From the IMG/VR virus record IMGVR_UViG_3300033149_001462, positions 1 to 22,685 of that record: a DNA stretch of 22,685 nt. The stretch is one strand, 5' to 3'. The notes under the pieces are model-generated. The model had not been told where the DNA came from. It searched no databases and was given only the letters and a program-made list of their open reading frames with translations. The DNA is from a virus. Shown here piece by piece: positions 6,623 to 12,843 of this stretch (positions are counted from its first letter, which is position 1; the number at the start of each line of letters is the position of its first letter). Made by a program: the position numbers and the translations under genes.

Positions 6623-6978
6623 TCACCTTCTGAATGACTCAGGTCATGTTCTGGTGTAGTGTTAGACATAGACCTTAGTTGGTCCAGCAGAGATTGTGGT
6701 GCAGTTGAGGTCGCAGGTCTGCGGTCCTTAAGTTCGTTTGTTGAGGTTTGGCCGACGCCAGGTGTTGGTTGCGGCAGATTGTTTAATTTTTGAACGAACT
6801 TATTACGACCCTCAACTTCATTGAACCTAGGAATATCAACAGGAGTTAGGTCAATCTCAGCGGGTTCATCTAAGCATTCATGGTATTCGACTATGTCGAT
6901 TATTTTTCCATAAGCAGGTAAAGCTTTCCTTTTTACGTTCAAGCGTTTTCCGCAGTTAGCACAATATACGACTTTCAT
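6619..6978 (-). CDS. Zinc-finger protein with disordered tail; carries palindrome copy 3
   Basis: A 119-residue protein. Residues 1-40 hold a zinc-knuckle pair, C6-x2-C9 (YCANCGKRL) and H33-x-C35. The rest is rich in Pro, Thr, Ser and Gln and probably disordered. The 25-bp palindrome copy 3 lies in frame here and encodes the FVQKLNNL stretch, so the DNA site and the protein must coexist. The start has GGAGG 8 bases upstream. Function unknown; a regulatory or adaptor role is possible. Confidence 0.7.
   Translation of the reverse strand: MKVVYCANCGKRLNVKRKALPAYGKIIDIVEYHECLDEPAEIDLTPVDIPRFNEVEGRNKFVQKLNNLPQPTPGVGQTSTNELKDRRPATSTAPQSLLDQLRSMSNTTPEHDLSHSEGE
6776..6800. repeat. 25-bp palindrome, copy 3 (inside a gene)
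   Basis: Half-sites AGATTGTTTA and TGAACGAACT. Unlike most copies it lies inside a reading frame (6619-6978), about 155 bp upstream of that gene's end. Confidence 0.83.
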
Positions 6979-6981
6979 TTC

Positions 6982-7173
6982 TCAGTCCTCCAATCCATAA
7001 AGAATTTTTTTCACTGGATCTACATACTTCACTGAAATTGAGTAGTCAATATCCTCTATTAATTCTATCCAAATCCCTTTGTAACCAGAAGGGACTACTG
7101 TGATTCTTGCAGTATCACTCGGGTCCCCAGATATTTCTGAGGCAGAGAATACCTTCGCAGTTATTTCTCTCAT
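6982..7173 (-). CDS. Small beta-rich hypothetical protein
   Basis: A 63-residue protein. The ATG at 7173, in an ATGA overlap with the preceding stop and with GGAG 7 bases upstream, is preferred over a longer frame that would run through the preceding gene. Alternating hydrophobic residues (ITAKVFSAS, ARITVVPSGYKGIWIELI, YSISVKYVDP) suggest a small beta-sheet protein. Function unknown. Confidence 0.6.
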   Translation of the reverse strand: MREITAKVFSASEISGDPSDTARITVVPSGYKGIWIELIEDIDYSISVKYVDPVKKILYGLED

Positions 7174-7370
7174 ATTATTTCTCCATGATTCTTTAAACAA
7201 TCTGGTGAAATACACTTTCCATTGGGATCTACTTGTATAATACCACAGCCTTCGCATATAACTACTGCGGCCTTTCCTTGTTTCCAATCTTCTTGAGATG
7301 TTATACCTTTTAAATCCCCAGAGTCTTTACCGAATAATTCTACAGAACATTGCTTGCAAAGATCGGTCAT
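7170..7370 (-). CDS. Small multi-cysteine zinc-binding phage protein
   Basis: A 66-residue protein with three cysteine pairs: C5-x2-C8, C39-x2-C42 (ICEGCG) and C53-x4-C58. The form LCxxCSxExFGKDxGDLKG followed by CEGCGxIQVDxxGxC is shared with many small phage proteins of unknown role. Six cysteines could hold one or two zinc ions. GGAGG precedes the ATG by 5 bases. It starts directly after the HIRAN gene and overlaps the next gene by 4 bp. Confidence 0.75.
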   Translation of the reverse strand: MTDLCKQCSVELFGKDSGDLKGITSQEDWKQGKAAVVICEGCGIIQVDPNGKCISPDCLKNHGEII

Positions 7371-7697
7371 TTAGTCCTCCATTTTCTTTATTACAACCTT
7401 GCACATTTCCCAAGGTTTTGCCGAGGAATTTAGTTCAGTTATTTCACACTCAAGCTCGGAGATTTCCATTAAGGCACTTATTTCCGAGCTAAACTTCGCA
7501 GGTACATAGCCGAGGAATGCAGACTTCTCGAATGTTTCGTAGATGATTTTTATAGCATTAGGGTCATAAGGGTTAGTTGGTTCTGGGACAAGTTTTAAAA
7601 TGTTACCAACTGACAGGTCATGGATTACTTTTGGTAGCTCGTGGAAGCGAGCTCCTGCGACATAAAAATCTCTGACTATGTTTTCTTTTTCAGTCAT
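7371..7697 (-). CDS. Stand-alone HIRAN-domain protein
   Basis: A 108-residue protein consisting mainly of a HIRAN domain: FYVAGARFHE (11-20), a basic strand, then LVPEPTNPYDPNAIKII (36-52) and AFLGYVPAKFSSEISALM (about 60-77). HIRAN domains recognise unusual DNA ends or stalled forks and are usually fused to helicases or nucleases. As a single domain it would act as a DNA-damage or fork-binding adaptor, probably with the nearby nuclease and ATPase. The NPYDxNAI motif makes the call reliable. Its start overlaps the preceding small gene by 8 bp, with GGAGG upstream. Confidence 0.85.
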   Translation of the reverse strand: MTEKENIVRDFYVAGARFHELPKVIHDLSVGNILKLVPEPTNPYDPNAIKIIYETFEKSAFLGYVPAKFSSEISALMEISELECEITELNSSAKPWEMCKVVIKKMED

Positions 7698-7869
7698 CTT
7701 TTACCTCCTCAATAGGAAATGTACGAGTTCTTTCATCAACTGGGACTTCGTTCTCAATTCTGATGGATAGTGCATCTTCTATACATATTAGAAGACATCT
7801 ACAACTGTCTGCCAATGCTTTTGACTGTAGTTCTAGAATGTTCAATATTTCGTCAATTCTGCTGTTCAT
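7690..7869 (-). CDS. Short helical hypothetical protein (59 aa)
   Basis: A 59-residue frame from the ATG at 7869-7867 (GGAGGTGAAAG before it) to the TGA at 7692-7690. It overlaps the ligase end by 17 bp and the HIRAN start by 8 bp. The product opens with a Leu/Ile-rich helix (IDEILNILELQSKAL) and has three cysteines in a row of hydrophobics (CRCLLIC). It resembles the small coiled-coil protein at 3034-3294 in layout, though not clearly in sequence. Function unknown. Confidence 0.72.
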   Translation of the reverse strand: MNSRIDEILNILELQSKALADSCRCLLICIEDALSIRIENEVPVDERTRTFPIEEVKDD

Positions 7870-8695
7870 CTTTCACCTCCACAAAGACAGGAAACCGAGG
7901 GACTTTCCTGTCAGTTAAATGTTGATAACCAATGACACAGGTTTTGCCAACTAATGTTTCACGTTCTTGCCACAACAAGTGGCGTTGTTCCTCAGTGAAA
8001 CCAGTTCCTACGTTGAAGATCTGGCCATCTCCACTTTCACACACGAGAGAACCAAGTGTCCCTTTTGGAACTCCGTTGATGGAGATTTCTTCGTTGTAAC
8101 TGACTATTTTGTACTCGTCGGTTTTTTTAGGTTTAAATTTCATCAGCCAAACAGAGCGCTTTCGTTCATAAGGACATTGAAAGTGCCTGACGATTATTCC
8201 TTCATAACCGTCTTTTATGAGTAGATCATAAGTTCTCATTATGTCGTCCAGGTTATAGCATATCCAGAAAGGTGAGACAAATAGGTAGCTTGATTTACTA
8301 ATTAATTTACAGAGGGTGTTCAGTCGATGTGCTTGAGGTTCTTCATTTACAACGTCGAATAGATGAAACTGGATTGACTTATAACTTGGATGTCTATTCA
8401 CTGTGCGTGAAGTTATAGAAACAATTTCCTCGAAAGACATTTCATGGTTATAAAGTTCACCATCAAGCTCTGCGTCAATCCCTAGACCATCAAGTTCTTC
8501 ATTAATGTGAGGGACAGAGTGAATTATGTTTTCTTCGCTCGAAAGCAAGAGGTAACTACCTCCTACGTTAACAGCGCGACAACGAACTCCGTCGTACTTG
8601 GGTTGGACTATATACGGAGGTTGCCATTTGGCAAGACGTTTTTCCTCGAAAGGATAACACTTCATTATGTTTTTCCAGCGTTGCCACTTACTCAT
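7853..8695 (-). CDS. ATP-dependent DNA ligase
   Basis: A 280-residue phage-type ligase that seals nicks in duplex DNA via enzyme-AMP and DNA-AMP intermediates. The nucleotidyl-transferase motifs are clear: K33-Y-D-G36 (motif I, AMP-bound lysine), DAELDGELYN (74-83, motif III), FHLFDVV (110-116, motif IIIa), EGIIVRH (motif IV) and WLMKFKPKK (motif V). A C-terminal OB fold follows with GTLGSLVCE and VGTGFTEEQR. The size is that of minimal phage ligases. The ATG at 8695, 8 bases after GGAGG, is preferred to the in-frame GTG at 8710 inside that site. It overlaps the preceding gene by 8 bp. It would join fragments during replication and recombination. Confidence 0.93.
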   Translation of the reverse strand: MSKWQRWKNIMKCYPFEEKRLAKWQPPYIVQPKYDGVRCRAVNVGGSYLLLSSEENIIHSVPHINEELDGLGIDAELDGELYNHEMSFEEIVSITSRTVNRHPSYKSIQFHLFDVVNEEPQAHRLNTLCKLISKSSYLFVSPFWICYNLDDIMRTYDLLIKDGYEGIIVRHFQCPYERKRSVWLMKFKPKKTDEYKIVSYNEEISINGVPKGTLGSLVCESGDGQIFNVGTGFTEEQRHLLWQERETLVGKTCVIGYQHLTDRKVPRFPVFVEVKDEQQN

Positions 8696-9131
8696 CACTG
8701 TCACCTCCACAATTTACTAAGTATTCATATTCAGGTTCTTCGACCTGAACAGTGCGAGTGACAGTTTTTGTCTTGCCTGTTGGAATAGCTATGATTTGGC
8801 AGCTATTGGTTGGTCGGCAGTAGATTGTTACGTAGATTGGAATTTCATTTACACGAACAGTTGTTGTGTAGACAATTTGTTCTTTATCTACTCGTTTTTC
8901 CCACTTGCATTGGAATGTTTCTGATAACCAAGGGAGGATTTTTTCCTCTAAAACTTCAGGGTCGTCGAAGTGGAGATAGGCCACAGCCATACGAGAGTAG
9001 ACTGAACAAACGGCTTCACAGTCGAGAGATTTCTCGAAGGTAGGGACTATTCTTTCTATGGCTTTTTCAACTTTTATTAACTCTTTAAGTTCCTTAGCCC
9101 TTTCCCTTATTCTTTCTTTCAACGGCTTCAT
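8688..9131 (-). CDS. Hypothetical protein with N-terminal coiled coil
   Basis: A 147-residue protein. Residues 1-35 are a charged helix (KERIRERAKELKELIKVEKA), likely coiled coil; the middle holds an acidic amphipathic region; residues 85-140 alternate hydrophobic residues (IVYTTTVRVNEIPIYVTIYC), indicating a beta sheet, and the tail is acidic. AAAGGAG precedes the ATG by 9 bases, and palindrome copy 4 lies 21 bp before the start codon. No family is recognised. Confidence 0.7.
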   Translation of the reverse strand: MKPLKERIRERAKELKELIKVEKAIERIVPTFEKSLDCEAVCSVYSRMAVAYLHFDDPEVLEEKILPWLSETFQCKWEKRVDKEQIVYTTTVRVNEIPIYVTIYCRPTNSCQIIAIPTGKTKTVTRTVQVEEPEYEYLVNCGGDSDE

Positions 9132-9152
9132 TGCTTTTTCTCCTTTTCATTG

Positions 9153-9177
9153 AGACTGTTTGAAATTTGAACGAACT
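9153..9177. repeat. 25-bp palindrome, copy 4
   Basis: Half-sites AGACTGTTTG and TGAACGAACT, between the terminator at 9222-9246 and the gene starting at 9131. Confidence 0.85.
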
Positions 9178-9221
9178 ATTCATAAATCTGAGACTCTTCA
9201 CATTTACTATTGTCTTAAAAT

Positions 9222-9246
9222 GCCCTCTGAGAGGGACCCAGAGGGC
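9222..9246 (-). terminator. Candidate intrinsic terminator of the 9261-9638 gene
   Basis: On the minus strand an 8-bp stem GCCCTCTG/CAGAGGGC closes a 9-base loop and is followed by ATTTT. It lies 15 bp after the stop codon of the gene at 9261-9638. The T tract is short, so termination is probably partial and some transcripts may read through to the ligase operon. Confidence 0.65.
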
Positions 9247-9260
9247 GGTGGGACAATAGG

Positions 9261-9638
9261 TTATTTCTGTGCTGCTCGCTTCTGCAGCTCGGCCAGGAGT
9301 TTTTTCTGGTCTTCAGGGGTAGAAGCCTGGAATTTGGCCAAGAATGCCTGGACAGGATCCATCTTTGTACCCTTGATAGCGACGCCCATTTTAGCGTCTT
9401 TCAGACGCTCTTGGATTTGTTTAGGAGATTCACCTCTGCGGAGTGCACTCCTGATGTTTGCCTGAAGGGTTACTCGCCAGTTGGCCAGGGCATTGCTGAG
9501 TACAGCATCGTCACCGTACATCTTGATAGCTTCCTCCGCAGTTTCAGGGACTTGGACCTCGATGGTTGCAGTTAGGTCGTTAGGAATGCCTTTTTCGGGG
9601 TTCTTAGGTACCTTTGCGCTTACTAATTCCTTTTTCAT
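9261..9638 (-). CDS. Conserved phage hypothetical protein
   Basis: A 125-residue basic protein alone between a strong promoter (9713-9741) and a candidate terminator (9222-9246), so probably abundant. It starts with a beta region ending in LTATIEVQVPETAEEAIKMYG (22-42). A helical region follows: NWRVTLQANIRSALRRGES (53-71), a PKQIQERL helix, then VQAFLAKFQASTPEDQKKLL. Arg and Lys residues on the helices could contact nucleic acid. The type, a short early phage protein with a strand then helices, recalls small DNA-binding proteins, but no family is assigned. GGAGGTTAGCT precedes the ATG. It and the gene at 15517-15846 share the same general build (beta N-terminus, helical C-terminus, own promoter and terminator). 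Confidence 0.75.
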   Translation of the reverse strand: MKKELVSAKVPKNPEKGIPNDLTATIEVQVPETAEEAIKMYGDDAVLSNALANWRVTLQANIRSALRRGESPKQIQERLKDAKMGVAIKGTKMDPVQAFLAKFQASTPEDQKKLLAELQKRAAQK

Positions 9639-9663
9639 AGCTAACCTCCATTAAAGCTTTTTG

Positions 9664-9694
9664 TGCGATCTTTTGATCGCAGGTGCAACGCACC
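9664..9694 (-). promoter_or_regulatory. Two leader hairpins
   Basis: Downstream of the 9713-9741 promoter the leader holds two adjacent perfect stems, GGTGC/GCACC with a 3-base loop and TGCGATC/GATCGCA with a 4-base loop. They could control translation or stability of the 9261-9638 gene. A similar GGTGC-NNN-GCACC hairpin lies at 14865-14877, and a related GATCGC stem at 13525-13543. Confidence 0.55.
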
Positions 9695-9712
9695 ATTTTG
9701 AAAACGTTAATT

Positions 9713-9741
9713 GTTATAACAGTAGCTCGTTTATTTGTCAA
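9713..9741 (-). promoter_or_regulatory. Strong sigma70-type promoter (leftward)
   Basis: On the minus strand TTGACA (9741-9736), a 17-bp spacer and TATAAC (9718-9713), preceded by TGT as an extended -10. It drives 9638 leftward and, by read-through, the ligase and recombination genes. Confidence 0.85.
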
Positions 9742-9769
9742 GGCAAAACTTTTCATTTTTTACAATCCC

Positions 9770-10171
9770 TTATTCAATCTCCAAAAGATGTAGAGCAATA
9801 TCACGGTTACCAGTAGAGATATCCAATACTCCATCTGTGTCCTCCACTATCTCTTTTGTCATGAACCGTCTTTTGCATGACCTGCAGATTCTGTAACGGT
9901 AGTAAATATCACCAGGAAAGGTCTGTAGAACCCTAGAATTTACCTCTCCGCAGTCAGGGCACTTTGGACCTCCTCTTATCCATTTAGTATCTTCTTTGTT
10001 CCTTCTAGGGAAGGAAGACTCATCCATAAAGTGAGTGAGGGCAGTTCTGCTGACAATGAGTTTGTCAGCAACTTCTTCCAAAGACATTTCTTTGACATAG
10101 TAGAGGTCTGCAATCATTGTCTTTGGATTGTCGTAGCCCATTTTCCTAGCTTTTTCATTCCAGTTGATCAT
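9770..10171 (-). CDS. HTH plus NrdR-like zinc-ribbon regulator (paralogue 1)
   Basis: A 133-residue two-domain protein. Residues about 28-50 (EMSLEEVADKLIVSRTALTHFM) form a helix-turn-helix. Residues 71-105 form a zinc ribbon C71-x2-C74 ... C96-x2-C99 followed by RRFMTKE, closely resembling the NrdR N-terminal ribbon that ends in RFTTYE. The N-terminus (W-x2-KARKMGYDNPKTM) matches the start of the 12475-12822 product, so the two are paralogues. It is likely a sequence-specific DNA-binding regulator, and the 25-bp palindrome is one candidate target. AGGAGGTAATT precedes the ATG. Unlike NrdR it lacks an ATP-cone. Confidence 0.78.
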   Translation of the reverse strand: MINWNEKARKMGYDNPKTMIADLYYVKEMSLEEVADKLIVSRTALTHFMDESSFPRRNKEDTKWIRGGPKCPDCGEVNSRVLQTFPGDIYYRYRICRSCKRRFMTKEIVEDTDGVLDISTGNRDIALHLLEIE

Positions 10172-10180
10172 AATTACCTC

Positions 10181-10276
10181 CTAAGGAAGAAGCGCTGTAC
10201 AGAGCATTAAACCAAGAAAGACACAGGCACTTCCGACGACATAACCTATGAGAAAGCCTTTGAGGAAATTAGTCAT
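10181..10276 (-). CDS. 31-residue single-pass membrane protein
   Basis: A very short frame, ATG at 10276-10274 and TAG at 10183-10181, with AAAGGAGG placed 7 bases upstream. After M-T-N-F-L-K it is almost entirely hydrophobic (GFLIGYVVGSACVFLGLML), one transmembrane helix of about 20 residues with GxxxG spacing. It starts 17 bp after the preceding gene and ends 9 bp before the HTH regulator. A role in the membrane, such as lysis timing or superinfection exclusion, is possible but unproven. Confidence 0.65.
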   Translation of the reverse strand: MTNFLKGFLIGYVVGSACVFLGLMLCTALLP

Positions 10277-10293
10277 TTCACCACCTCCTTTCG

Positions 10294-10458
10294 TTAATCT
10301 TCAAAAGTAACCTTTATTCTCTGAAGTGGTTCTTCTCCATCTGGCCTAGAAATTCGTTGAGGGATGTAGATTACAAAATCACCTGAGGGCGACTCGTAGC
10401 GGTCGCCGCCGCTTTTGCGGGCAGGTCTTTTGAGTTCCACTGTTTCGATTACTTTCAT
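10294..10458 (-). CDS. Short hypothetical protein (54 aa)
   Basis: A 54-residue frame from the ATG at 10458-10456 to TAA at 10296-10294. GGAGGTGACAAACA precedes the start, and the start overlaps the preceding stop (ATGA). It is basic at the front (LKRPARKSGGDRYESPSGDF) with a VIYIP strand and an IKVTF strand near the end. It looks like a small beta-hairpin protein. Function unknown. Confidence 0.7.
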   Translation of the reverse strand: MKVIETVELKRPARKSGGDRYESPSGDFVIYIPQRISRPDGEEPLQRIKVTFED

Positions 10459-10781
10459 TGTTTGTCACCTCCTTTCCTGAAGAGAAAGTTATGCCTAGCA
10501 ATTTTGAGTTTCCTTTGATACCAAGGCCCATGACCTAGTAAAGAGCAGAACTCATCCATTGTGAGAATAATCTTTTTGCCTAGTTTTAGACTTGCAAGGT
10601 AGATTGTTGGACCATCAGATATAATTCTTTCCAGTGCATTTTCTTCCTTCTCAATTTCTGCAGCTGTGTTCCATCCAATAGATTCTTGGACCGAGAATAC
10701 TTGCTCACCTTTTTCGTCGAAGGCTATCAAAATGCGATTTGTGAAGAGGTAGACTTCTTTGATTTTTGATTCTTCATGCAT
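10455..10781 (-). CDS. Hypothetical protein
   Basis: A 108-residue alpha/beta protein with N-terminal strands (EVYLFTNRILIAFDEKGEQV, 9-28), an acidic helix (AAEIEKEENALERII), a GPTIYLASLKLGKKIILT segment and a basic C-terminus (WYQRKLKIARHNFLFRKG). AAGGAG stands 8 bases before the ATG. No family is recognised; the basic C-terminus might bind nucleic acid. Confidence 0.68.
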   Translation of the reverse strand: MHEESKIKEVYLFTNRILIAFDEKGEQVFSVQESIGWNTAAEIEKEENALERIISDGPTIYLASLKLGKKIILTMDEFCSLLGHGPWYQRKLKIARHNFLFRKGGDKQ

Positions 10782-10799
10782 TTTCTTTCTCCTTCCGTT

Positions 10800-11120
10800 T
10801 TAAGATTGTTCTTCAAAGTCTTCTGGTCCTAACTCTACACCAAGCGCTTCGGCAATTTTGAAGACTTGGTCCTTTGTTAGTTTTATTTCCAGGTCCTTTG
10901 CCTTCTTCCTCTCACCTGGGCTAGGGAGTTTGGTCAGTCTTTCGTTTTCAGCTAATTTCCTATCTGCTTTTTCGAACCTCTTTTTCCAACGAAGATGACA
11001 TTCTTCGTAAGAATGCAAGATTCTTCGAATTGTAAGAATCGTTTCCCAAAGTTCACGACACCTTAACTTTGCCTCACAACGTTCACGTTCGAGAGTTGCT
11101 TTTTCTTCTTCTGTTAGCAT
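10800..11120 (-). CDS. Coiled-coil hypothetical protein
   Basis: A 106-residue highly charged helical protein. Residues 1-60 (EEEKATLERERCEAKLRCRE onward) have heptad spacing of Leu/Ile and probably form a coiled coil with Cys residues at regular places; residues 75-100 (DLEIKLTKDQVFKIAEALGV) look like a small acidic helical domain. AGGAGG precedes the ATG by 8 bases. Function unknown; it may be an oligomeric adaptor. Confidence 0.68.
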   Translation of the reverse strand: MLTEEEKATLERERCEAKLRCRELWETILTIRRILHSYEECHLRWKKRFEKADRKLAENERLTKLPSPGERKKAKDLEIKLTKDQVFKIAEALGVELGPEDFEEQS

Positions 11121-11138
11121 CTTGAGACCTCCTAAAGT

Positions 11139-11492
11139 TTAAATCGAGGTTCGTACCTCTTCTATTAACCTTCGTGCCTGGACAACTAGGTTGCGCAGTC
11201 TGGAATACTCAATTCGGTGAGGATCTAGAATACACTCCGCCTCGTGTGTTCTGTAGTAGTATGCCTTCAATATGCTCTGGTTAATATCATTTTTGTGTTG
11301 TAGGTCTAATTCTATATCAGCTAAGTGATTTGCAACCCTCCATGCAATAGAAGTAGCAAGATCAAGCATCTGGCGGCATTTATCATGCTGCTCTGGACAG
11401 TGGTAAATATAGTTACACTTCTGTGTATGGCAATAGCGTCGTAGGTCTTTCTCAGTGGCCTTTAGTCTTTTTCCAAGTTCTAACCTGTTCAT
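11139..11492 (-). CDS. Helical hypothetical protein with Cys/His cluster
   Basis: A 117-residue helical protein. A cluster C21, C26, C32, H36, C39 with spacing near CxxxxC...CxxxHxxC could bind zinc within an otherwise helical fold (LATSIAWRVANHLADIELDL, 45-64). The C-terminus is basic (RLRNLVVQARRLIEEVR). GGAGGAAAAGA precedes the ATG, and palindrome copy 5 lies 17 bp upstream of it. No family is recognised. Confidence 0.7.
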   Translation of the reverse strand: MNRLELGKRLKATEKDLRRYCHTQKCNYIYHCPEQHDKCRQMLDLATSIAWRVANHLADIELDLQHKNDINQSILKAYYYRTHEAECILDPHRIEYSRLRNLVVQARRLIEEVRTSI

Positions 11493-11509
11493 TCTTTTCC
11501 TCCTTTCCT

Positions 11510-11534
11510 AGATTGTTTAAATTTTGAACAATCT
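11510..11534. repeat. 25-bp palindrome, copy 5
   Basis: Half-sites AGATTGTTTA and TGAACAATCT, the most symmetric copy; the outer eight positions match perfectly. It overlaps the TAG stop of the gene at 11533-11811. Confidence 0.88.
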
Positions 11535-11811
11535 ATCTCCACACTTCCTTCCCATCCTCTAGCCGCCACCCAGTAGCAACAACGTCTTTAGGATCAATGT
11601 CAAAAGCGTTGCACACATCTAAGTGTGTACCTCTCGCAAGGCCCCAGATGGTGCCGTCAGCAGTTTTGACAACAACTTCTGCGACCTTTCCCTTGACGAT
11701 TGTCTTAGGTTTACCCTTTCGTCTTTTCCTCCAAGGATTTCCAACCAAGGGTTTTTTCCAGCCACTTGGTCTGACAACTGAGATGTGTTGGCCTAGGATT
11801 GAAATACTCAC
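11533..11811 (-). CDS. Basic beta-rich hypothetical protein, GTG start
   Basis: A 92-residue very basic protein (KKPLVGNPWRKRRKGKPKTI at 19-38). It starts at a GTG with GGAGG 10 bases upstream. The C-terminal half (KVAEVVVKTADGTIWGLARG, 42-61, then DVVATGWRLEDGKEVW) reads as a small beta barrel and could bind RNA or DNA. Function unknown. Confidence 0.65.
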   Translation of the reverse strand: MSISILGQHISVVRPSGWKKPLVGNPWRKRRKGKPKTIVKGKVAEVVVKTADGTIWGLARGTHLDVCNAFDIDPKDVVATGWRLEDGKEVWR

Positions 11812-11831
11812 TTTGCTTTTCCCTCCTTTCG

Positions 11832-12029
11832 TTAGCCACTACTGTCGACAAAGTATTTATACTTGCATTTTGGACACCAAAACATTGAGAGGCCTCTCGG
11901 TGAAAGTTGTTTCCACCTCAGATTGTGACCTTTCTTTTCACATTCCTTGACAATGGACGGAGTTTTGTTCCAACCATTAGCGAAGTCAAGGTCTTTATAG
12001 TCGTTACTTAAGCGATTCCTCATCAGCAA
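11832..12029 (-). CDS. Small zinc-binding protein
   Basis: A 65-residue protein with C30-x4-H35 and C52-x2-C55 (WCPKCKYKYF) as a likely zinc site. The TTG at 12029 stands 6 bases after GGAGG and an ATG at 12023 stands 12 bases after it, so spacing favours the TTG, giving two extra residues. It overlaps the gene before it by 26 bp. Function unknown. Confidence 0.62.
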   Translation of the reverse strand: MLMRNRLSNDYKDLDFANGWNKTPSIVKECEKKGHNLRWKQLSPRGLSMFWCPKCKYKYFVDSSG

Positions 12030-12228
12030 TAATCACCTCCTTTCCTGATGTATAGATTGTTGCCCTCCCTTTGATGTTGATCGTTGGTAGGGACCTCCTT
12101 TCCATCTTTTGTTCCAGCAACGTTATACGTTCCTCAATTGCTTGTAACTGCATACATTTTGAATAGCAGAAAGCAATTGCTAGGACCATTGAAATAGCGA
12201 ATGTTGCAGTTATTAACAACTCCTTCAT
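12004..12228 (-). CDS. Small membrane-anchored coiled-coil protein
   Basis: A 74-residue protein. Residues 3-24 (ELLITATFAISMVLAIAFCY) form one transmembrane helix near the N-terminus, and residues 28-45 (LQAIEERITLLEQKMERR) a coiled coil. This bitopic form would leave the coil and the C-terminus outside the membrane or in the cytoplasm, depending on topology. Its form resembles an i-spanin, but it lies in the leftward accessory arm and not by the lysis genes, so that call is not made. The ATG overlaps the stop of the SWIM gene; GAGAGG lies upstream. Confidence 0.65.
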   Translation of the reverse strand: MKELLITATFAISMVLAIAFCYSKCMQLQAIEERITLLEQKMERRSLPTINIKGRATIYTSGKEVIIADEESLK

Positions 12229-12500
12229 TGGAACCTCTCCATCACCATTCTTTCTGCCTCTTCAGCCCACAGTGCCCAAGGTTCATCAATCGAAGGTTGG
12301 CGTTTCAACTCACCTATCATGGTGACGTGCCAGCACTTTCCATGAAACCTTGCACCAGGGCAGCTACATTTCCAGAAGGTTCTGTTAAACTTAATATGGT
12401 AAGTGAATCGACCATCTTTGAAAATCAGCACTGTTCGAGTCGATTCGAAGAAACGGAACTCGTAAGGGATGTTTTTATGAGTTACTATCAACATCTTCAT
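12225..12500 (-). CDS. SWIM zinc-finger protein
   Basis: A 91-residue protein carrying a SWIM motif, C45-x-C47 ... C56-x-H58 (FWKCSCPGARFHGKCWHVT). SWIM fingers bind DNA or proteins and in phages occur in small proteins of unknown role. The N-terminal half is beta-rich (YEFRFFESTRTVLIFKDGRF). The ATG at 12500 follows GAGGAGAGG at a normal distance; an in-frame GTG at 12518 lies before that site and is rejected. It overlaps the end of the HTH/zinc-ribbon gene by 26 bp. Confidence 0.78.
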   Translation of the reverse strand: MKMLIVTHKNIPYEFRFFESTRTVLIFKDGRFTYHIKFNRTFWKCSCPGARFHGKCWHVTMIGELKRQPSIDEPWALWAEEAERMVMERFQ

Positions 12501-12822
12501 TGTCAATCCTCTCCTCACGTGTCAAGAATGATTGACCACATTTTTGGCAATATCTTTTTCTAAAGATGTTACCACCAGCAGGGAATGAAACTTTTATTGT
12601 TGACATCTGATGTCCACAAGCAGGACAAGGAATTCCTTTGTAGTGTCTACGAGTTTTTATTCCTAGTCGTTTCATCTTCTGATGAACCGCCGAAGGTGAT
12701 ATGACTAGGTCGTCGGCTATTCCGTTAATACTCATCTTTCGTTCATTGTAGAACGTTCTGAGCATTTCTTTAACACTGTCAAATCCTCTATCTTTTGCTA
12801 ATTGTTGCCAATCTATTTTCAT
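12475..12822 (-). CDS. HTH plus NrdR-like zinc-ribbon regulator (paralogue 2)
   Basis: A 115-residue relative of the 9770-10171 product. Residues about 29-52 (KMSINGIADDLVISPSAVHQKM) form the helix-turn-helix; the ribbon is C66-x2-C69 ... C92-x2-C95 followed by GQSFLTREE, like the NrdR ribbon ending. The shared W-x3-A-x2-[RM]G[FY]D opening, the domain order and the ribbon spacing show that the two arose by duplication or separate capture of the same family. Likely a DNA-binding regulator. AAGGAGG precedes the ATG. Confidence 0.78.
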   Translation of the reverse strand: MKIDWQQLAKDRGFDSVKEMLRTFYNERKMSINGIADDLVISPSAVHQKMKRLGIKTRRHYKGIPCPACGHQMSTIKVSFPAGGNIFRKRYCQKCGQSFLTREERIDNEDVDSNS

Positions 12823-12843
12823 AGAACCGCCTCCTTCACTCGT

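Noticed and set aside
7191-7203. Half-site TTTAAACAATCT resembling the palindrome
   Set aside because: The left half is absent, and it lies in coding sequence, so it is probably chance.
11000-11045. Small inverted repeats with ATTCTT/AAGAAT
   Set aside because: They lie inside a supported coiled-coil gene and come from repeated codons for charged helices.
12004-12228. Spanin call for the membrane coiled-coil protein
   Set aside because: It is far from the lysis genes, on the opposite strand, and has no lipoprotein partner.
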